NCBI GenBank assembly: GCA_013112715.1
Contig: JABFGB010000008.1
Location: forward strand, 62,001 to 126,000
From: Chloroflexota bacterium
GTDB taxonomy: Bacteria; Chloroflexota; Anaerolineae; Aggregatilineales; J027
DNA: 64,000 nucleotides
Reading direction: 5' to 3'
A program made the position numbers and the translations under genes. Positions 1 to 8,552 of this stretch are shown piece after piece. The notes under the pieces are model-generated. The model was given only the letters and a program-made list of their open reading frames with translations. It did not search any database and had not been told where the DNA came from. Positions within the stretch are counted from its first letter, which is position 1, and every line of letters starts with the position of its first letter.

Positions 1-522
1 GGGGTCGGAGCGCAAGACTTGATTGATGACATCTCGAATAAATTCTTCGCCATGTAGGATGATGCCACTGGTATCCACTGCTGCCTGTGCTGGACGGTCA
101 AATTCTTTGGCAAGGGCCAGCACCGAGGTGGAACTAAGGGCATCAGCCATCGTCGCAAATAGACCTGCGCCAGAAATCAGGCCAATCGGTTTATGATCGG
201 TATCCAGCAGGGGGGCCGAACGGCGGGTGTTGGCAATACTCTGACAGGCGTCCAACAGCGTCTGGTGGGGCTGCAAAAAAGGTAAAAATTCAATCAAATC
301 ACTCACCCGTACCCGCACATCAGTAACGAGGGTTGGGGGGGTAATGTTGAAATGTTCAAGCGCGAAGGCTGTCTGGGCATTTACTTGCCCAACTCGCCCT
401 GCGATGTGTTTATCTGAAGTGGTTTGTTCCAATAACCAAGCGTAACTGATGGCCGCTGCAATCGAATCCATGTCTGGATTACGGTGTCCAATGACCAGAA
501 TTGAATCCACGTTAATCGTCAT
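1..522 (-). CDS. ppaC: Manganese-dependent (family II) inorganic pyrophosphatase with CBS domains, partial
   Basis: The reading frame runs off the left edge, so only the N-terminal 174 codons are present. The start is the ATG at 522. The N-terminus shows the DHH-superfamily metal motif GHRNPDMDSI (about residues 10-19), typical of family II pyrophosphatases, which hydrolyse PPi to two phosphates in the cytoplasm. After about 65 residues the sequence passes into a CBS-like segment (TRRSAPLLDTDHKPIGLIS), followed by a stretch ending in EFIRDVINQVLRSD. That arrangement matches the CBS-containing subclass, in which adenine nucleotides regulate activity. The CBS pair and the C-terminal DHHA2 domain would lie outside the window. 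It is divergent from the metallophosphoesterase at 811. Family assignment is strong; regulation by nucleotides is inferred from the family. Confidence 0.85.
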   Translation of the reverse strand, partial: MTINVDSILVIGHRNPDMDSIAAAISYAWLLEQTTSDKHIAGRVGQVNAQTAFALEHFNITPPTLVTDVRVRVSDLIEFLPFLQPHQTLLDACQSIANTRRSAPLLDTDHKPIGLISGAGLFATMADALSSTSVLALAKEFDRPAQAAVDTSGIILHGEEFIRDVINQVLRSDP

Positions 523-755
523 TACAGTTCCTTTAAAAGAATCACGTTGAGATACCAGAGGTATTGACCTTGTGTGAGGTTGATATGCTCAATAATAGTG
601 GGGTTTTGGTGAGCAAGCAACACTGGGTCAGGTGTAATGATGCTAAATCTATATTGCTATTGATGGAGGTAGCCGCTAGACTTCAATGGGATGCAAGAGG
701 CCGATTGTCGTCTGTCGCTCATTGGCTCATGGTCAGTATCACGTAGGTCAATACC

Positions 756-785
756 AAAGCCTCTCAATTACAATTGGGGGGCTTT
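756..785 (+). other. Leader hairpin upstream of the metallophosphoesterase gene
   Basis: Positions 756-769 and 772-785 form a 14-bp stem when read as plus-strand RNA. Two of the pairs are G-U wobbles, which would be A-C mismatches on the other strand. It ends 15 bases before the Shine-Dalgarno GGAGG at about 801-805. No long U-tract follows, so it may be a 5'-UTR structure or the end of an upstream transcript. The rest of 523-755 shows no convincing gene. Confidence 0.4.
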
Positions 786-810
786 ATGATTGTTCAATGG
801 GGAGGAACTA

Positions 811-1620
811 ATGCGGATAGCAATAGTCGTGGATATTCACAGCAATGCACCGGCATTCGAGGCCGTTCTAGCCGATATTGACCATCAGGGCGTAGATGAG
901 GTGGTCGTTGTTGGCGATTTTCTCAATGGAGGGCCGTTTCCGCGTGAAGTGCTGGACATGCTCTATGATCGCCAACCGCGTGCGTTGTTGGGCAATCACG
1001 AACGTTATATCCAAATTCTTTCCAATCCCGATCAGGATAAATCCGCCCATCCCCGTTCGCGCTGGGGAGTAGCCTATTGGACGTTGGATTACATGCGGGA
1101 AACCGATCTCGCTTATCTAAACAGCCTCCCGATTACTATTGAACAAGACAAACTGCTGTTTGTGCATGGCTCCCCCAAAGATTTGCGCGGTGGAATCTTG
1201 CCTGATACCTCTGAAGATTTTTTGCAAGAGCATTTTGGCGAAGTCCAGTATCCCTATGTGATTACTGCCCATACCCATCGCCCCTTTGTTCGCCAGTGGG
1301 GAGATTTGACGTTTATCAATCCCGGCTCGGTTGGAATGCCGCTCGATTGCAACCCTGACGCCAGCTATGCCATTTTGACACGCTCCAATGGTCATGTGGA
1401 TGTCAAACACCGCCGCATCCCTTATAATCAGCAGTTGGTGGAGCAGGCGGCTTATGCACGGGGTCTAATGGACATGGGGCCAATCGCGGCCTTGATGGTA
1501 CATGAATCCGTAACGGGCCGTCCGGTTGTGGTTGAATATTTGGAGCGACTCGAAGCGGCTATGAGTGAACTGGGGCTATCCGAAGATGAGGCGATGGCTC
1601 AAATCCCGCTGCTCGACTAG
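811..1620 (+). CDS. Metallophosphoesterase (calcineurin-like, YfcE type)
   Basis: A 269-residue cytoplasmic phosphoesterase. The dimetal site motifs are in order: DIH at residues 8-10, GDFLNGGP from about 35, GNHE at about 61-64, and a C-terminal THTHRPF-type GHxH-like motif around residue 165. This is the YfcE/CpdA-like class, which cleaves phosphomono- or phosphodiesters with Mn or similar metals; the substrate cannot be read from sequence. The start at 811 is preferred over an upstream in-frame ATG at 790 because GGAGG lies five bases before it and the family begins at MRIAI. It converges with the M20 peptidase gene: both stop codons are TAG and share one CTAG at 1617-1620. Confidence 0.85.
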   Translation: MRIAIVVDIHSNAPAFEAVLADIDHQGVDEVVVVGDFLNGGPFPREVLDMLYDRQPRALLGNHERYIQILSNPDQDKSAHPRSRWGVAYWTLDYMRETDLAYLNSLPITIEQDKLLFVHGSPKDLRGGILPDTSEDFLQEHFGEVQYPYVITAHTHRPFVRQWGDLTFINPGSVGMPLDCNPDASYAILTRSNGHVDVKHRRIPYNQQLVEQAAYARGLMDMGPIAALMVHESVTGRPVVVEYLERLEAAMSELGLSEDEAMAQIPLLD

Positions 1621-2777
1621 GGCATGGTGGGCCAACAGCACAAAATCGAGGCTAACAGTGCGGCTCGCTGGGGCAAACTGGGAATATAGACATGCTCATC
1701 ATCGCTGTGTGCCCCGCCACCAGATGGCCCTAAACCATCAATCGTTGGGATGCCTAACGCCGCCGTAAAATTCCCATCACTGCCCCCACCTTTGGCAATC
1801 TCTTTTAATGGGAACGGCGAGATTTTTTGTAGGGTGGCAAAGGTCTGCTCCGTGATGGACGTGTGTTCCATCGGAGGACGAATAAAGCCGCCTGTCGTAA
1901 AGAGCAGCGCATCTGGCAGGGTGGGGTTCTGACTTAATTCAGTCAAGGCTTTTGTCACCCGATCAGCTTCGGTCTTAAAACGGGCACGTGCATTGATGGT
2001 GATGTCACATTCGCCGGGGATGACATTGTGAGTTGTGCCCCCACGAATCACGGTTGGGTTGACGGTGGTGCCTAGTTGCGCATCGCTTAGGGCTGTAATC
2101 CGACCAATTTGCGAGGCCATTTCGACAATTGCGTTGACCCCTTCTTCGGGATTACTGCCCGAATGCGACTCACGCCCCAGCGCCACCATTTGAAAAATGC
2201 CAACCCCTTTACGTTCGGTGACAATCGTTTCCGGGTCGGTGGCGGGTTCCATAATCAGTGCAAGGCCCGATTCACGCGCCAACCGTTCGATCACTTCACG
2301 GGAATGTGGACTTCCGATTTCTTCGTCGGAAGTGAATAAGACCGTGATGGGACGATTGGGCAGTTCTTTTTGGTAGAACAAATCTTGTAAGACGGTTTGT
2401 ACAACGGTGATGCCGCCCTTCATATCGGACGCCCCAACGCCATACAAAATATCATCTTCGGTGCGGGTAGGGCGCTTTTCGACGCTGCCCACCGAATGAA
2501 CGGTGTCCATGTGACAGCAAATGAGGATGGGTTTGCCGGGGCGGTCTTTATTCCAGCGGCACTCAACAAAATTACCCACCGATTTTTGTTCGTGAACAAT
2601 GACATCGCTGGCATCTAGCCCTCTGGCCCATATCGCCAGCCAATCAGCCAGTTCATCAATGGCGGCTTTTTCAGACGTGGGCGTCTCGCTTTCGATGAGA
2701 CCGCTTAGTGTCCAGATCATCGCACCTTTTTGTTCTTCATAGCGGGCAAGAAAGTCAGATTTGGCTTCTATTTCCAT
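1617..2777 (-). CDS. M20 family metallopeptidase (CPG2/ArgE-like)
   Basis: A 386-residue zinc hydrolase of the M20/M28 clan, probably cytoplasmic as no signal peptide is visible. Metal and catalytic motifs are clear: HMD at about 89-91, GVGASDMKGG with the bridging Asp near 123, TSDEEIGS with the catalytic and metal Glu pair near 155, and AHSDDEHV near 370 with the last His ligand. The lid/dimerisation domain sits between the last two. Family members remove C-terminal or N-acyl groups from amino acids or dipeptides; substrate is unknown here. The ATG at 2777 overlaps the stop of the upstream sugar transferase by one base (TGATG), so translation is probably coupled. A longer frame from 2858 would overlap the transferase by 80 bases and is less likely. 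Confidence 0.85.
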   Translation of the reverse strand: MEIEAKSDFLARYEEQKGAMIWTLSGLIESETPTSEKAAIDELADWLAIWARGLDASDVIVHEQKSVGNFVECRWNKDRPGKPILICCHMDTVHSVGSVEKRPTRTEDDILYGVGASDMKGGITVVQTVLQDLFYQKELPNRPITVLFTSDEEIGSPHSREVIERLARESGLALIMEPATDPETIVTERKGVGIFQMVALGRESHSGSNPEEGVNAIVEMASQIGRITALSDAQLGTTVNPTVIRGGTTHNVIPGECDITINARARFKTEADRVTKALTELSQNPTLPDALLFTTGGFIRPPMEHTSITEQTFATLQKISPFPLKEIAKGGGSDGNFTAALGIPTIDGLGPSGGGAHSDDEHVYIPSLPQRAALLASILCCWPTMP

Positions 2778-4225
2778 CAATATGCGTTCCTGTTGCGGAA
2801 CAATACGGTTTGGGCGGCGGTGCGTAAGATAATTTTGATATCGAACCAGATTGACCAATTTTCGACATAATATAGGTCATATTTGAGGCGTTCTTCGATG
2901 GATGTATCCCCACGAAGGCCATTGACCTGTGCCCAGCCTGTCATGCCAGCTTTTTCGCGGTGGCGTTCCATATAGCGGGGGATAGTATGGCGAAATTCTT
3001 GGACAAACTGCAATTGTTCAGGGCGTGGGCCAACCAAACTCATTTGTCCATAGATCACGTTAATTAAGTTGGGCATCTCATCCCAATTGGTTTTTCGCAT
3101 AAATGCCCCAATGCGTGTCTTACGGGGATCGTCTTTGGTCGTCCACTTACCATATTTTTCGGCGTCAATTCGCATCGTGCGGAATTTAATCATCTGGAAA
3201 GGTTTGCCATCCAATCCGACTCGTTCTTGGGTAAAAAACACCGGGCCGCGATCTGACAAATAGATTAAGACGGCAGTGAGCAAAAAGAACGGGCTTAAAA
3301 AGACCAGACCCAGAAACGCACCGATAATGTCCACGACTCGTTTCAGGCTGAGTTTCCAACCACGCAGGGCAATATCACGCACGCCTAACAGGGGCATCCC
3401 GCCCAAATCATCAACGGTGAGACCGCTCGTAATGAACGAGAAGTTGTCAGGGAAGATTTTAATATCCACTGTCCCGCGCTGACTGAGGCTAATAATTTCC
3501 ATCAATTCATGGCGGGTGGCATCCGGTAGGGCAATAATCACCTCATCTATTTGGAAGGTATCAATCAAATTGGGTAGTTCATTGACCTCGCCAAGCAGAG
3601 GGATATGCAGACCCGATAGCTTTTCCTCGTCCAATTCCGCAAGGCTGCGATCTACTGCGCCGACCACCTCAAAACCAAACTGAGGTGAGCGTTGAATTTG
3701 CCCGATAATGCTTTGGGCTATTTGATTGATGCCGACCACCAACACACGGTCTCGCCCGATCCCTACTTTACGCAGCCGTACCACGACTTGGCGGTGAAGT
3801 TCTCGGCCTGTGACAACCGTGACAATACTAAACAGCCACGCATAAACCAAAACGCCGCGTGGGTAATCTAAATCGAGGCCGCTGTTTTTAAGGGCCAGTG
3901 TTTCAACCGCGATAGCAAGAAATGTGCCAATCGAGACGTTTTGGGCAATGGTGTAGCCCACGTCAATGCGGCTAATGGCCCGTTTCATGTGGTACATACG
4001 GGTGAAATAGAAAAACATCATGATCGTTACAGTGTGGATCATCAAAATGGGGAAATAGCGTTCGAATGGCGGTGGGTCACTGACAGGCAAACTGGGTAGG
4101 GGGAGATTGTTGCGTGCGGAATAACCCATGCCAAATGCCAATACTAGCATGGCAATGTCAACGGCGATCAAAGAAAGTTGGAGGAACGCTTTAAACCGAT
4201 GGCTGCGAGCGACCCGTGCTTTCAA
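2777..4225 (-). CDS. Polyprenyl sugar-1-phosphate transferase (exopolysaccharide initiation)
   Basis: An integral membrane enzyme of about 482 residues. It would move a sugar-1-phosphate from a nucleotide sugar to undecaprenyl phosphate, the first step of exopolysaccharide or O-unit assembly. The N-terminal third has about four membrane segments, then a CoA-binding/Rossmann-like part (RVLVVGINQIAQSI). The C-terminal catalytic domain follows a further helix and shows KRVVDIIGA, GPVFFTQERVG, FQMIKFRTM and LVGPRPEQ, the bacterial sugar transferase signature (WcaJ/EpsL type). The open frame extends to 4513, but the extra 96 codons only shadow the GT2 gene. A TTG at 4225 overlapping the GT2 stop is the best start; no clear ribosome site is seen there, so the start is uncertain. 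Confidence 0.85.
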   Translation of the reverse strand: MKARVARSHRFKAFLQLSLIAVDIAMLVLAFGMGYSARNNLPLPSLPVSDPPPFERYFPILMIHTVTIMMFFYFTRMYHMKRAISRIDVGYTIAQNVSIGTFLAIAVETLALKNSGLDLDYPRGVLVYAWLFSIVTVVTGRELHRQVVVRLRKVGIGRDRVLVVGINQIAQSIIGQIQRSPQFGFEVVGAVDRSLAELDEEKLSGLHIPLLGEVNELPNLIDTFQIDEVIIALPDATRHELMEIISLSQRGTVDIKIFPDNFSFITSGLTVDDLGGMPLLGVRDIALRGWKLSLKRVVDIIGAFLGLVFLSPFFLLTAVLIYLSDRGPVFFTQERVGLDGKPFQMIKFRTMRIDAEKYGKWTTKDDPRKTRIGAFMRKTNWDEMPNLINVIYGQMSLVGPRPEQLQFVQEFRHTIPRYMERHREKAGMTGWAQVNGLRGDTSIEERLKYDLYYVENWSIWFDIKIILRTAAQTVLFRNRNAY

Positions 4226-5136
4226 TTTGTCGCGGTAGGGTGGGGTTTGTGCAATCGTGCTGACCAGTGAGCCGGCCCGCCCTTGATCGTCAGCCCGGTC
4301 ATCACCAGCAGGTGCAGCCACCACGGGGTCGTTTGGCGATAGTGCTCCTGATAGAACTTCACCATCGCTTCGGTGAAGGCTATTTTCGCCCGTTTGCTCT
4401 TGCGGCTGGACGCCCGTTTGACGTGCAGCACCGTTACCGCCGGATTGTACATGATCTTCCACCCGGCCTGTTTGATGCGAAACGCCCAATCTAAATCCTC
4501 TCCATACATCCAATAGGTTTCATCTAGCAGCCCCACCTGTGCGATGGTTTCACGGCGCACCATCATAAACGCGCCAACGACCGAATCCACTTCGGTTTCC
4601 ACATCGGGGCTGAGATAAGTCATATTATAGCGGCCAAAACGCTTGCTGTGAGGGAACAATTTTGAAAGGCCCATCATGCGATAAAAACTGACTTCGGGCG
4701 TAGGGAAACTGCGACGGCACGCAAGGTCAAGTTTATTCTCTGGTAGCCATAGTTTGCAGCCTGCCGCGCCGACCTTGTGGTGTTCGGGCCGATCCATGTA
4801 GCGTACCATCTCGGCCAAGGCATTGGGGGGGACTTCGGTGTCAGAATTCAGCAACAAACCATAGCGCGGGGCAGTGGGGTCGTTTTTGCCTTTTTCCAGA
4901 CCCAACCAGCGAAGACCTTTGTTGTTCGCCCTGCTAAAGCCATCATTGGTTGCACTGGTGATGAGCGTGGCGTTGGGGAATTCTTGGCGTACCATAGCGG
5001 GACTACCATCGGTGCTGGCGTTATCTACGACAACGACTTGATACGTCAAGCCCTCGCTGGCAAAAACAGTTTGCAGGCATTTTCGCAGCAGGTCGCGGGT
5101 ATTCCAATTGACGATTACCACGCCGAGGTCAGTCAT
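4222..5136 (-). CDS. Glycosyltransferase family 2
   Basis: A 304-residue GT-A fold transferase (dTDP-rhamnosyltransferase-like in appearance). It begins with LGVVIVNWNTRDLLRKCL, then VVVDNASTDGS around residue 40 for nucleotide binding, LLNSDTE as the DxD-like metal motif near 90, and WMYGEDLDWAFR near 225 as the catalytic-base region. The C-terminus has a basic segment (RASSRKSKRAK) and a short hydrophobic stretch. It lies directly before the sugar transferase, so both probably act on the same lipid-linked glycan. The ATG at 5136 is chosen because the family starts at this point; the 58 upstream in-frame codons show no family similarity. Confidence 0.85.
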   Translation of the reverse strand: MTDLGVVIVNWNTRDLLRKCLQTVFASEGLTYQVVVVDNASTDGSPAMVRQEFPNATLITSATNDGFSRANNKGLRWLGLEKGKNDPTAPRYGLLLNSDTEVPPNALAEMVRYMDRPEHHKVGAAGCKLWLPENKLDLACRRSFPTPEVSFYRMMGLSKLFPHSKRFGRYNMTYLSPDVETEVDSVVGAFMMVRRETIAQVGLLDETYWMYGEDLDWAFRIKQAGWKIMYNPAVTVLHVKRASSRKSKRAKIAFTEAMVKFYQEHYRQTTPWWLHLLVMTGLTIKGGPAHWSARLHKPHPTATN

Positions 5137-5257
5137 AAAAAACAACCTTTTTGAAGTCAGGCAAGTTATTGATGATACTATAACAGATTGAATCTGACGA
5201 AAAACTGACAGAACCCCAACGTCTGGCCTATCAAAAACAGCGTAAAGGAGTTGTTTT

Positions 5258-5818
5258 ATGGTGAGGTGGTTTCGCAATTTCATTTCAACTTTAGCCTCGA
5301 ATAATTCCATCCCGCCCCAACCGAATTGGCGGCGTGATGCAGAGAAATATGATCGTGAAAGGGATAAACGCTTAAAGGATAGCCCCTATTGGCAGAAGAT
5401 TCGCGGTGAAAAGGAAAACGAATATATAGATCGCTTACGAGGGCTGTACCACGCATATAATTTTTTGCATAAGGGATCAGAAGCGCTTTTTACTCGTGAG
5501 GATTCGCTTCGATTTGTGGATGATCTAGCCGAAAAAGGGTTTGTTGTTTTAGGGGTGACTTGTTGGTATACCGCCTCTTTGATTGATGGGACACAAGGAA
5601 TTGCTGAAGACTTGGAATATAGTCTTGGTTTTGAAGAAGAGATCCTATTTCGAGAACATCCGGTTAAAGAAAGCACGCCGGAGGTCAAGAAATTCATCTC
5701 CGAACTGCCGAAGCGTATTACCTATGTTTCGTTCTATTTATTCATTCCGATGGTATGGGATTGGGAGCTATTCCCAGAAAAATGGCAGGCGTGGGAGCAA
5801 AATCAGGCCAAAAAATAA
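5258..5818 (+). CDS. Hypothetical protein, AT-rich orphan
   Basis: A 186-residue protein I do not recognise. The start is well supported by AAAGGAG seven bases before the ATG. The N-terminus (residues 25-70) is highly charged and probably helical, with RDAEKYDRERDKRLKD and KIRGEKENEYIDRLRG. The remainder is mixed and Trp-rich near the C-terminus (VWDWELFPEKWQAWEQ). No signal peptide, metal motif or repeat is visible. It is more AT-rich than the genes on both sides and stands alone between a divergent glycosyltransferase and a convergent thiolase, which suggests recent acquisition or a lineage-specific gene. Confidence 0.7.
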   Translation: MVRWFRNFISTLASNNSIPPQPNWRRDAEKYDRERDKRLKDSPYWQKIRGEKENEYIDRLRGLYHAYNFLHKGSEALFTREDSLRFVDDLAEKGFVVLGVTCWYTASLIDGTQGIAEDLEYSLGFEEEILFREHPVKESTPEVKKFISELPKRITYVSFYLFIPMVWDWELFPEKWQAWEQNQAKK

Positions 5819-5848
5819 AACCCGACCTCGTGAAAATCGAAGTCGGGT
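5810..5848 (-). terminator. Intrinsic terminator of the thiolase-like gene
   Basis: Positions 5820-5826 and 5842-5848 pair over 7 bp (ACCCGAC/GTCGGGT), with three further pairs after one mismatch. On the minus strand the stem is followed by a TTTTATTTTTT tract, so it terminates the thiolase transcript about 10 bases past its stop. Confidence 0.75.
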
Positions 5849-5857
5849 CGGATGTCA

Positions 5858-7027
5858 TTAGTGGTTATTGACCCGTTCCAGCAAATGGGCGACGGCGGTG
5901 CTGCCAAGTCCACCCAGATTGAGGGTCATGCCGAGATGGGGATTGGCGACTTGGTTATCGCCTGCCTGACTGCGTAATTGTAAGGTGACTTCAGCCACTT
6001 GATAGACCCCCGTCGCGCCGAGTGGATTGCCCCGTGCTTTGAGGCCGCCAAAGGTGCTAATGGGCAACGGCCCATTTAGACCAATCTTGTTATCGGCGGC
6101 GAGTGTCCAACCCCGTCCGGCTTCGGCAAAACCAGTGGCTTCGAGTTGTAGGGCACTTAATACGGTATAGGCATCATGCAGTTCCAAGATTTGGACATCC
6201 TGTGGACGGCGTCCCGCCTGATTAAAGGCACGTCCGGCAGCGATATTGACCGCGCTGAGATAGAGCAGGTCGGGTCGTTGGGCGATGGCAAGGGTATCCG
6301 TCGCGGCGGCGCTGGCGATAATTTGGATAGGATCAGGGACACGATCTAGCGCATGGTCGGTGGATGTGATGACGAGGGCGGCAGCACCATCAGCTTCCGG
6401 TGCGCCATCGAACAGATTGATAGGATCAGCCACAACAGGTGCTCCGGCGAAACGTCCCGCTTTAATCAAATTGCGGAACATCGCCCCCGGATTTTTCGCG
6501 CCATTCGCATGGGCATTGATGCTGAAACCCTCAAAGTTTTTGAGTTCAAGGCCATGTTCGTGCATATAGCGCCTCATCAGCAGGGCCGCCATCGCAATTG
6601 GGGTTGCGCCATGTGCTCCTTCAAAATCCGCATCGGTGGTGACAGCAAGGGCCGCATTCCGGGCAGTGCCCACTACATCGGTGACTTTTTCAATCCCTAA
6701 CACAATTACGGTTCGGGCCGCCCCGCTGGCGACCATCAATGCGCCTTGACGCACCGCCAACCCGCCGGACGCATCCGCTCCTTCAACGGTAAAGGCCTCG
6801 ACCCCGCGTAGGCCGACATAATCCGCCACCAACGGGCCGAGATGCCCCTGATGGCTGAATGAGCCAGACAGGGCATTGCCGATGACCAGCGCATCTACAT
6901 CATTCGGCCTAATTCCGGCGTCTTGCATAGCATTTTGGACGGCCTCGAGTGCTAGGTCACGTAGGCTGAGTTCCCAATGTTCCCCAACTGCCGTGCGCCC
7001 GATGCCGATAATGGACACATTTTGCAT
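5858..7027 (-). CDS. Thiolase-like protein lacking the canonical active-site cysteine
   Basis: A 389-residue thiolase-superfamily protein, starting MQNVSIIGIGRT, of the archaeal/SCP2-like type. The fold is evident: IGIGRTAVGE at the start, a nucleophile-elbow region near 80-92, ELHDAYTVLSALQLE near 300 and GGLKARGNPLGATG near 340. The nucleophile position, usually Cys in a CASGG motif, reads VEGADASGG, with Asp85 where Cys is expected. The GHP motif is GNP, and the C-terminal Cys motif is replaced by NLGGLGST. It therefore cannot use the standard biosynthetic/degradative thiolase mechanism. Such divergent members can be partner subunits or retro-aldolases. No adjacent DUF35 partner is visible. 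A longer frame to 7063 exists but lacks support. Confidence 0.8.
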   Translation of the reverse strand: MQNVSIIGIGRTAVGEHWELSLRDLALEAVQNAMQDAGIRPNDVDALVIGNALSGSFSHQGHLGPLVADYVGLRGVEAFTVEGADASGGLAVRQGALMVASGAARTVIVLGIEKVTDVVGTARNAALAVTTDADFEGAHGATPIAMAALLMRRYMHEHGLELKNFEGFSINAHANGAKNPGAMFRNLIKAGRFAGAPVVADPINLFDGAPEADGAAALVITSTDHALDRVPDPIQIIASAAATDTLAIAQRPDLLYLSAVNIAAGRAFNQAGRRPQDVQILELHDAYTVLSALQLEATGFAEAGRGWTLAADNKIGLNGPLPISTFGGLKARGNPLGATGVYQVAEVTLQLRSQAGDNQVANPHLGMTLNLGGLGSTAVAHLLERVNNH

Positions 7028-7150
7028 AGTTTTCGCTCTCCCAAGTTCAGAACTTAGTCGCAAGTCTAGCGTAGGGGTGGGGGAAAATCTATGCTAGGGC
7101 ACAGTCTGGATATATTTTGAGAGCAATTGAGAGTATCCTGAGAGCGAAAA

Positions 7151-8086
7151 TTAGCCGCGCGGGTGGGCCGCGAAAAACTCCCACATCACCTCGCTGGCAT
7201 TGATTTCTTGGGAAGGTTCATCCCCCTGACGAGAGCCGCGTTTGCCACCCGGCCACGCATGACCGCCGCCTTCAATCGTCACGAGGGTGACTTCCGCGCG
7301 TGTGCTGCAATCGGTATAGGTATCCGTGACGATGCTGCCCGATTCGGTTGAAGTGGGTTCAGCGACGCAGCCATTATGGGCCGTCCAAAAATCTACACCG
7401 GCGGAGACGGGTTGGTCAATGCGTTTCCCATCTATGCTCTTGAGGCTCTCACCTCCGTTGTATAATACATGCTCATCAGCAGTGCCATGAAAAATAATCA
7501 CTGAGACGGGATTGGTGGGTTGGCAATCAGCTAGATTAAGCGCTCCGGCAACTGGGGCGATAGCGGCGATCACATCCGAAAGCTCGCAGGCCAGTTTGTA
7601 GCTCATCATGCCGCCGTTGGACATCCCCGTCACATAAATGCGATTAGGGTCAATAGCGTAGCCCTGCTGAAGCTGCTCAATCAGTTCGCGGATAAATTGG
7701 ACATCATCCACATTTTCGTCATGGGCATAACCACAGCAGTTGTCCGCCGCGTTCCATGTCAGCAGACGATAGCGCAAGCGGCCTGTCCCATTCGGATAGA
7801 CCACGATGAAGCCTTCTTGATCTGCGATGGCATTCATCTCAGACATCTTTTGGGCGTTTTCGGCATGACCCCCACCGCCATGCAGCACTAAAACCAATGG
7901 CACAGGAGTGGAGGAGTCATAGCTATCCGGGGTGTGGACAATATACGTGCGGTCTCGCCCATCTACGCGAATGGTTTCGAGACCTTGACTCAAAATTCTT
8001 CGCACGCCTACCACTCCCAAGACACAAACGATACACGCGACAATCGGCACGATTAGGGCGAATTTTAGGCAGTTTCGGCGACGCAT
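7151..8086 (-). CDS. PHB depolymerase/feruloyl esterase family protein (LpqC-like)
   Basis: A 311-residue alpha/beta hydrolase with an N-terminal membrane anchor or signal (residues 8-28), so it probably acts outside the membrane. The oxyanion loop LHGGGGHAEN lies at about 69-78. The nucleophile elbow is GMSNGG with Ser156, the acid is probably Asp204 in HGTADEHV, and the histidine is His275 in GGGHAWPGG. This arrangement is typical of the COG3509 group, secreted esterases acting on polyesters or feruloyl esters; the true substrate is unknown. Four or more cysteines in the mature part (for example DNCCGY) suggest disulphides. The start ATG follows directly on the stop codon of the upstream HEAT/zinc-ribbon gene. 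Confidence 0.8.
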   Translation of the reverse strand: MRRRNCLKFALIVPIVACIVCVLGVVGVRRILSQGLETIRVDGRDRTYIVHTPDSYDSSTPVPLVLVLHGGGGHAENAQKMSEMNAIADQEGFIVVYPNGTGRLRYRLLTWNAADNCCGYAHDENVDDVQFIRELIEQLQQGYAIDPNRIYVTGMSNGGMMSYKLACELSDVIAAIAPVAGALNLADCQPTNPVSVIIFHGTADEHVLYNGGESLKSIDGKRIDQPVSAGVDFWTAHNGCVAEPTSTESGSIVTDTYTDCSTRAEVTLVTIEGGGHAWPGGKRGSRQGDEPSQEINASEVMWEFFAAHPRG

Positions 8087-8464
8087 TTAGATGTAATCCT
8101 GTTTATCGGGACGGGATGAACCACAGTTTGGACAAGCTGCTCCTTCAATATCGCGGGTACCACAAACATCACAATCCCAAATGACTTTGGCAGGGGCTTG
8201 ACCGGGAGCGCCGATATTTTGCACCTTACGGGCAAGACTTTGTTGGCCCAGCGCACGCACTTCGGGATCGGGGTCGTTTTCGGCGATGTGGCGGAGGGCG
8301 AGAATGGCACGCGGATTTTTTAACCCATCCAGCGTAACAATGGCTTGTTTCCGCACATCAGGGTCAGGGCTAAACCCCATCTCGCGTAGCTGTTGGATAA
8401 AAAGTTGACGGTGAGGAGTGGGTTGCGGGCGTATCATCGGGCGGCCCATAAATCGGCGGCGCAT
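8087..8464 (-). CDS. Small HEAT-repeat and zinc-ribbon protein
   Basis: A 125-residue protein. Residues 25-80 hold two HEAT-like helical pairs (DPDVRKQAIVTLDGL and DPDPEVRALGQQSLA), a protein-binding scaffold. Residues 95-118 form a zinc ribbon with two CxxC knuckles, CDVCGT and CPNCGS. GGAG lies seven bases before the start. It sits between the Hsp70-like gene and the esterase on the same strand. Its role is unknown; an adaptor that recruits a partner to the Hsp70-like ATPase is only a guess from position. Confidence 0.75.
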   Translation of the reverse strand: MRRRFMGRPMIRPQPTPHRQLFIQQLREMGFSPDPDVRKQAIVTLDGLKNPRAILALRHIAENDPDPEVRALGQQSLARKVQNIGAPGQAPAKVIWDCDVCGTRDIEGAACPNCGSSRPDKQDYI

Positions 8465-8552
8465 GGGATAGCTCCAGTTTGCTCATTTGTGACGATATTC
8501 AAATTATAGGCTGAGAACAGCTAAGGATGTGTTACGCGAATGTAAAATTTCG

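Noticed and set aside
564..746. A 60-codon plus-strand frame before the metallophosphoesterase
   Set aside because: No ribosome site, no family resemblance, and overlaps the leader region of the next gene.
4226..4513. N-terminal extension of the sugar transferase
   Set aside because: It only shadows the GT2 gene in another frame; the residues do not match the family.
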